Below, in pieces: positions 5,507 to 8,507 of a stretch of DNA of 8,507 nucleotides; positions within the stretch are counted from its first letter, which is position 1; each line of letters starts with the position of its first letter. The notes under the pieces are model-generated. The model made no database searches and was not told the origin of the DNA. It worked only from the letters and a program-made list of their open reading frames with translations. The DNA is taken from positions 1 to 8,507 of the forward strand of contig JACDAG010000659.1 in assembly GCA_013695565.1 (NCBI GenBank), read 5' to 3'. This DNA comes from Bradyrhizobium sp. Lineage in GTDB: Bacteria; Pseudomonadota; Alphaproteobacteria; Rhizobiales; Xanthobacteraceae. Made by a program: the position numbers and the translations under genes.

Positions 5507-6760
5507 ATGAGATTGAAGCATATCGTTGGATTGCTTTCTGCCGCCGCGATGTCGGTGGTGCTTGTGGGCGCAGCCTCGGCCCAGGAAAAAACCGTCAAGA
5601 TCGGCGTGATCTTTCCCCTGAGCGGCAACGCCGCCAGCGCCGGCGTGCACGGCAAGGCCGCGATCGAAACCGCGGTCGAGATCATCAACACCGGCAACCC
5701 CGGGCTCGGCAATCTGCCGGTGACCAAGAACGCCGGCCTCAAAGGCCTCGGCGGCGCCAAGGTCGAAGTCGTGTTCGCCGACAACCAGGGCACCCCCGCC
5801 GCCGGGCAGAACCAGGCACTTCGCCTGATCACCGAAGAGAAGGTGGTGGCGCTCACCGGCGCCTACCAGTCCGGCATCACGGTAACCGCAAGCGCGATCG
5901 CCGAGAAATACGGCATTCCCTTCGTCAACGGCGAGTCGGTCGCGGCCAACCTCACCGAGCGCGGCTTCAAATGGTTCTTCCGGACCACCCCGGTGGCGGG
6001 CGACTTCGCACGAATCTATCTCGACTTTCTCAAGGACATGAAAGCCGCCGGGCAAAAGGTCGACAACATCGCGCTGGTGCATGAAAACACCGAATACGGC
6101 ACCTCCGTTGCGAACGTGATCACGGCGCTGTTCAAGGAGAACGGCCTGGCGATCGCCCAGGACATCGCCTATTCGGCCAATACGACTGACCTGCAGAGCC
6201 AGGTGCTGCAGCTCAAGGACAAGAAGCCGGACGTGGTCATCATGATCAGCTACACGTCGGACGCGATCCTCTATGCCAAGACTTTCCAGGCGCTCGATTA
6301 CAAGCCGCCGATGATGATCGCCGACAATGCCGGCTTCTCCGATCCATCGACGCTGAAGACGGTCGGAAAGTCGATCCAGGGCATTTTCAACCGCTCGTCT
6401 TTTGCGATTGGTGCGGCGGGAACGCCGACCTACCTGATCAACGAAATGTACAAGAAGAAGAGCGGCGGTGACGATCTCGACGATACCGCTGCGCGCCAGA
6501 TGCAGGGCTTCTTCGTGCTGATGGATGCGATCGACCGCGCCGGTTCGACCGAGCCCGCCAAGATCCAGGCGGCGCTGAAGGCCACCGACCTCAAGCCCGA
6601 TCAGTTGATCATGGGCTACAAGGGCGTGAAGTTCGATGAAAAGGGTCAGAACATTCTGGCCGCCGGTCTCGTGATCCAGCTGGAAGGCGAGAATTATGTG
6701 CCGGTCTGGCCGAAGCAACTGGCCAAGACCGCGCCTGTATTCCCCTACAAGGGCTGGTAA
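5507..6760 (+). CDS. ABC transporter periplasmic substrate-binding protein, branched-chain amino acid (LivJ/LivK) type
   Basis: The product is a 417-residue secreted type-1 periplasmic binding protein (Peripla_BP_6 family) that captures a small solute in the periplasm and delivers it to the LivH/LivM-type permeases encoded next. Residues 1-25 are a signal peptide: a basic start (MRLKH), a hydrophobic core and a signal peptidase I site ASA before Gln26. The mature part opens with VKIGVIFPLSG, the hallmark first strand of this family. TGAYQSGITVTASAIAEKYG and PVAGDFARIY are the usual ligand-cleft and hinge regions. The length is at the upper end of the family norm. ATG 5507 is preceded by GGAG (5495-5498) at an 8-base spacing, whereas an earlier in-frame GTG at 5483 has no such site and would spoil the signal peptide. 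Binding proteins of this family take amino acids, amides, urea, aromatic acids and others, so the ligand remains open. Confidence 0.92.
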   Translation: MRLKHIVGLLSAAAMSVVLVGAASAQEKTVKIGVIFPLSGNAASAGVHGKAAIETAVEIINTGNPGLGNLPVTKNAGLKGLGGAKVEVVFADNQGTPAAGQNQALRLITEEKVVALTGAYQSGITVTASAIAEKYGIPFVNGESVAANLTERGFKWFFRTTPVAGDFARIYLDFLKDMKAAGQKVDNIALVHENTEYGTSVANVITALFKENGLAIAQDIAYSANTTDLQSQVLQLKDKKPDVVIMISYTSDAILYAKTFQALDYKPPMMIADNAGFSDPSTLKTVGKSIQGIFNRSSFAIGAAGTPTYLINEMYKKKSGGDDLDDTAARQMQGFFVLMDAIDRAGSTEPAKIQAALKATDLKPDQLIMGYKGVKFDEKGQNILAAGLVIQLEGENYVPVWPKQLAKTAPVFPYKGW

Positions 6761-6768
6761 AACCTCAG

Positions 6769-6792
6769 AGGGCGGAACGTCAGTCCCGCCCT
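6769..6792 (+). promoter_or_regulatory. intercistronic stem-loop between the binding-protein and permease genes
   Basis: AGGGCGG (6769-6775) and CCGCCCT (6786-6792) form a perfect 7-bp stem with a 10-base loop, starting 8 bases after the stop codon of the binding-protein gene. There is no T-run after it, so it is unlikely to be a full terminator. Hairpins in this position in binding-protein operons commonly protect the upstream message and so raise the binding protein above the membrane parts. That role is inferred here. Confidence 0.5.
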
Positions 6793-6859
6793 TGTCGCTT
6801 CATCGCTTCGTCAACGCCGACGTTCAACCCGCAAGCCGTCAGGGTAAGCCCTAAGACAC

Positions 6860-7723
6860 ATGTCCTCCATCCTCGTTCAGGTGATCGTCGGCGGCCTGTT
6901 GCTCGGCGCGGTCTACGCACTTTTCTCGTCGGGCCTCACCTTGATCTGGGGCATGATGAACATCGTCAATTTCGCGCATGGCGATTTCGTCATGCTCGGC
7001 ATGTATGTGGCGTTCGTGGTCTGGACCGTGCTCGGCGTCGGACCGTTTGTCGGCGCACCTGTCGCGGCGCTCGTGCTGGCGACCGTCGGTATCATCGTCT
7101 ATTTCGGGCTGATCCGCAGCGTCATGAAGGGGCCGATGCTGGCCCAGATTCTCGGCACCTTCGGCCTTGCGCTGTTGCTGCGTTACACCGTGTTCTGGGG
7201 CTTTGGCGCCAACTTCCTGACGCTGCCCGGCGATCTCGTCGGCGGCACCTATGACGTGTTCGGCATCAAGCTGCAGGCCTCAAGGCTTCTGGCCGGTGTC
7301 GTTGCTTTGCTCGTGACGCTCGGACTGCATCTGTTGCTGACGCGCACGTCGCTGGGCTCCAAGATGCTGGCGGTGTCCGAGGATGCGACCGCGGCGCAAC
7401 TGATGGGGATCCGTCCCGACAGCATGCAGGCGATCGCCTGGGCGATCGCGGCGGGTGCAACGGGGCTCGCCGGTGCACTGATCGCGACCTTCTTCTACAT
7501 CTCGCCCAGCGTTGGCGAGACGCTCGGCATCGTCGCGTTTGTTACGGTGTCGCTGGGCGGTTTCGGCAGCGTGCCGGGCGCGCTGGTCGCGGGGCTTCTG
7601 ATCGGCGTCATCGAATCGGTGTCGGCGTATTTGATCGGCGGCGTCTACAAGGACATCGTGGTGTATTCGCTGTTCCTCTGTTTTCTCTGGTTCCGGCCGC
7701 AAGGCTTGATGGGCAAGATGTGA
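6860..7723 (+). CDS. livH: branched-chain amino acid-type ABC transporter permease, LivH family
   Basis: The product is a 287-residue inner-membrane permease of the HAAT transporter family, one half of the translocation channel. The family signature NIVNFAHGDFVMLG is at residues 34-47, after a first hydrophobic segment GGLLLGAVYALFSSGLTLIW. Several further membrane segments follow. The cytoplasmic coupling region TSLGSKMLAVSEDATAAQLM (about 163-183) is the docking site for the ATPases. SLGGFGSVPGALVAGLLIGV is the conserved late segment. Length is normal for LivH. The start ATG has only a weak Shine-Dalgarno (AGGG at 6841-6844, 15 bases away), so efficient translation may depend on the upstream message. 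It lies 99 bases after the binding-protein gene and its stop overlaps the next start by one base, which implies one operon. The symbol denotes the family; the transported solute may not be a branched-chain amino acid. Confidence 0.92.
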   Translation: MSSILVQVIVGGLLLGAVYALFSSGLTLIWGMMNIVNFAHGDFVMLGMYVAFVVWTVLGVGPFVGAPVAALVLATVGIIVYFGLIRSVMKGPMLAQILGTFGLALLLRYTVFWGFGANFLTLPGDLVGGTYDVFGIKLQASRLLAGVVALLVTLGLHLLLTRTSLGSKMLAVSEDATAAQLMGIRPDSMQAIAWAIAAGATGLAGALIATFFYISPSVGETLGIVAFVTVSLGGFGSVPGALVAGLLIGVIESVSAYLIGGVYKDIVVYSLFLCFLWFRPQGLMGKM

Positions 7724-8507
7724 TGCGGCGTCTTATCTGGCCCTCGGTCGCGCTTGCGCTCGTCATCATCTACCCGCTGGTATTTGCAACCCCGTTCCAG
7801 CAGCGGCTGGGCGCGTTGATCCTGCTGTATGCCATCGCGGCCTCGGCCTGGAATATCATCGGCGGCTATGCCGGCCAGGTGTCGGTCGGACACGTCGTGT
7901 TCTTCGGCTGCGGCGCGTATGCCTCGATGGCGGCGTATTCGCATTTCGGCTTGCCGCCGATGGTCGGCGTCCCCGCCGGCATCGTTGCCAGCGTGCTGAT
8001 CGCCGCCGTGATCGGCGTGCCGACGCTAAGGCTGTCCGGACACTATTTCAGCATGGCGACCATTGCGGTTGCCGAACTCGCCCGGCTGATCGTGACCAAC
8101 GTCGAGTTTCTCGGCGCGGCCGTCGGCCTCTCTGGCCCGACCGTGCCCCGCACCGTGTTCGATCTCTCCTTCATCTCGGCGCTGCCGTACTACTATCTGT
8201 TCCTGACCGTGCTCCTCATTACGCTCGGGATCACCTGGTGGATGACCAATAGCCGGATGGGATTTTATCTGCGCGCCATCAAGGATTCCGAACGCGCGGC
8301 GCGTTCGCTCGGCGCGCCTGCAAGCCGCACCAAGCTCTATGCGTTCATGCTCAGTGCCGGGCTGACCAGCGTTGCCGGTGCGCTCTATGCGATGATGTTC
8401 GGGTTCGTCGATCCGGAATCCGGCCTCGGCATCCTGATCTCGGTGAAAATACTGATCATGGCGGCGCTTGGCGGCGCCGGGCTGTTGTTCGGGCCATTGG
8501 TGGGTGC
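7723..8507 (+). CDS. livM: branched-chain amino acid-type ABC transporter permease, LivM family (3' end outside window)
   Basis: The first 261 residues of the second permease half are present; the frame is open to the right edge. ATG 7723 shares its A with the TGA of the preceding permease gene (TGATG), so the two are translationally coupled and their products should form the heteromeric channel. The family signature GQVSVGHVVFFGCGAY starts at residue 51 after hydrophobic segments. LRLSGHYFSMATIAVAELAR and GLSGP are the following LivM blocks. NSRMGFYLRAIKDSERAARS is the ATPase-coupling loop. GFVDPESG and LGGAGLLFGPLVG are the late conserved segments. The segment before GLSGP reads EFLGAAV where family members usually carry a GG pair and a polar residue, a small deviation in the pore region. 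The usual ATPase genes (LivG, LivF type) are expected just beyond the edge. Confidence 0.92.
   Translation, partial: MRRLIWPSVALALVIIYPLVFATPFQQRLGALILLYAIAASAWNIIGGYAGQVSVGHVVFFGCGAYASMAAYSHFGLPPMVGVPAGIVASVLIAAVIGVPTLRLSGHYFSMATIAVAELARLIVTNVEFLGAAVGLSGPTVPRTVFDLSFISALPYYYLFLTVLLITLGITWWMTNSRMGFYLRAIKDSERAARSLGAPASRTKLYAFMLSAGLTSVAGALYAMMFGFVDPESGLGILISVKILIMAALGGAGLLFGPLVG

Noticed and set aside
5300..6718. Minus-strand open frame of 472 codons covering the binding-protein gene
   Set aside because: It is long, but it is the reverse complement of an unmistakable periplasmic binding protein. The translation is His/Arg/Asp-rich, as expected of an antisense shadow.

Overview
The window is GC-rich (codons end mostly in G or C). 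It reads as the chromosome of an alphaproteobacterium, most likely a Bradyrhizobium/Rhodopseudomonas-type organism. The support is the style of the tRNA-Gln(CTG), the LivJ/LivH/LivM-type transporter genes and the codon use. This assignment is an impression from the sequence, not a database match.

Left half (1-4067, minus strand): one uninterrupted reading frame of 1355 codons starts at 4067 and runs off the left edge. It encodes a giant multidomain protein. In order it has an N-terminal region of about 310 residues that I do not recognise, a complete DyP-type heme peroxidase (about 318-806) and a divergent cytochrome P450 (about 815-1290). A Ser/Ala-rich linker then leads into what looks like the first block (LGDSW) of an SGNH/GDSL hydrolase that continues outside the window. 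This two-heme fusion, possibly with an esterase/lipase attached, is the most interesting item here. The P450 part has lost the usual acid-alcohol pair of the I helix, has a shifted ExxR motif and lacks the Phe before the heme-binding cysteine. Together these suggest peroxide- or hydroperoxide-driven chemistry, not classical O2/NAD(P)H monooxygenation. A perfect TGTGA-N6-TCACA palindrome lies about 100 bases before its start codon.

Middle (4280-5303): a minus-strand tRNA-Gln(CTG) with encoded CCA separates the giant gene from a plus-strand spermidine-synthase-like/class I methyltransferase-fold gene, which carries a short in-frame 15-bp tandem repeat. The tRNA 3' end faces the giant gene, so that gene could sit at the edge of a tRNA-anchored accessory region; this is untested.

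Right half (5304-8507, plus strand): a branched-chain-amino-acid-type (HAAT family) ABC uptake operon. It has a leader with overlapping hairpins, a secreted substrate-binding protein, an intercistronic hairpin, a LivH-type permease, and a LivM-type permease that overlaps LivH by one base and is cut by the right edge. The two ATPases (LivG/LivF type) are not in the window and are presumably downstream. The solute cannot be decided from sequence alone. Nothing visible links the transporter functionally to the peroxidase-P450 gene.

No insertion sequence, CRISPR array, rRNA or pseudogene was seen.
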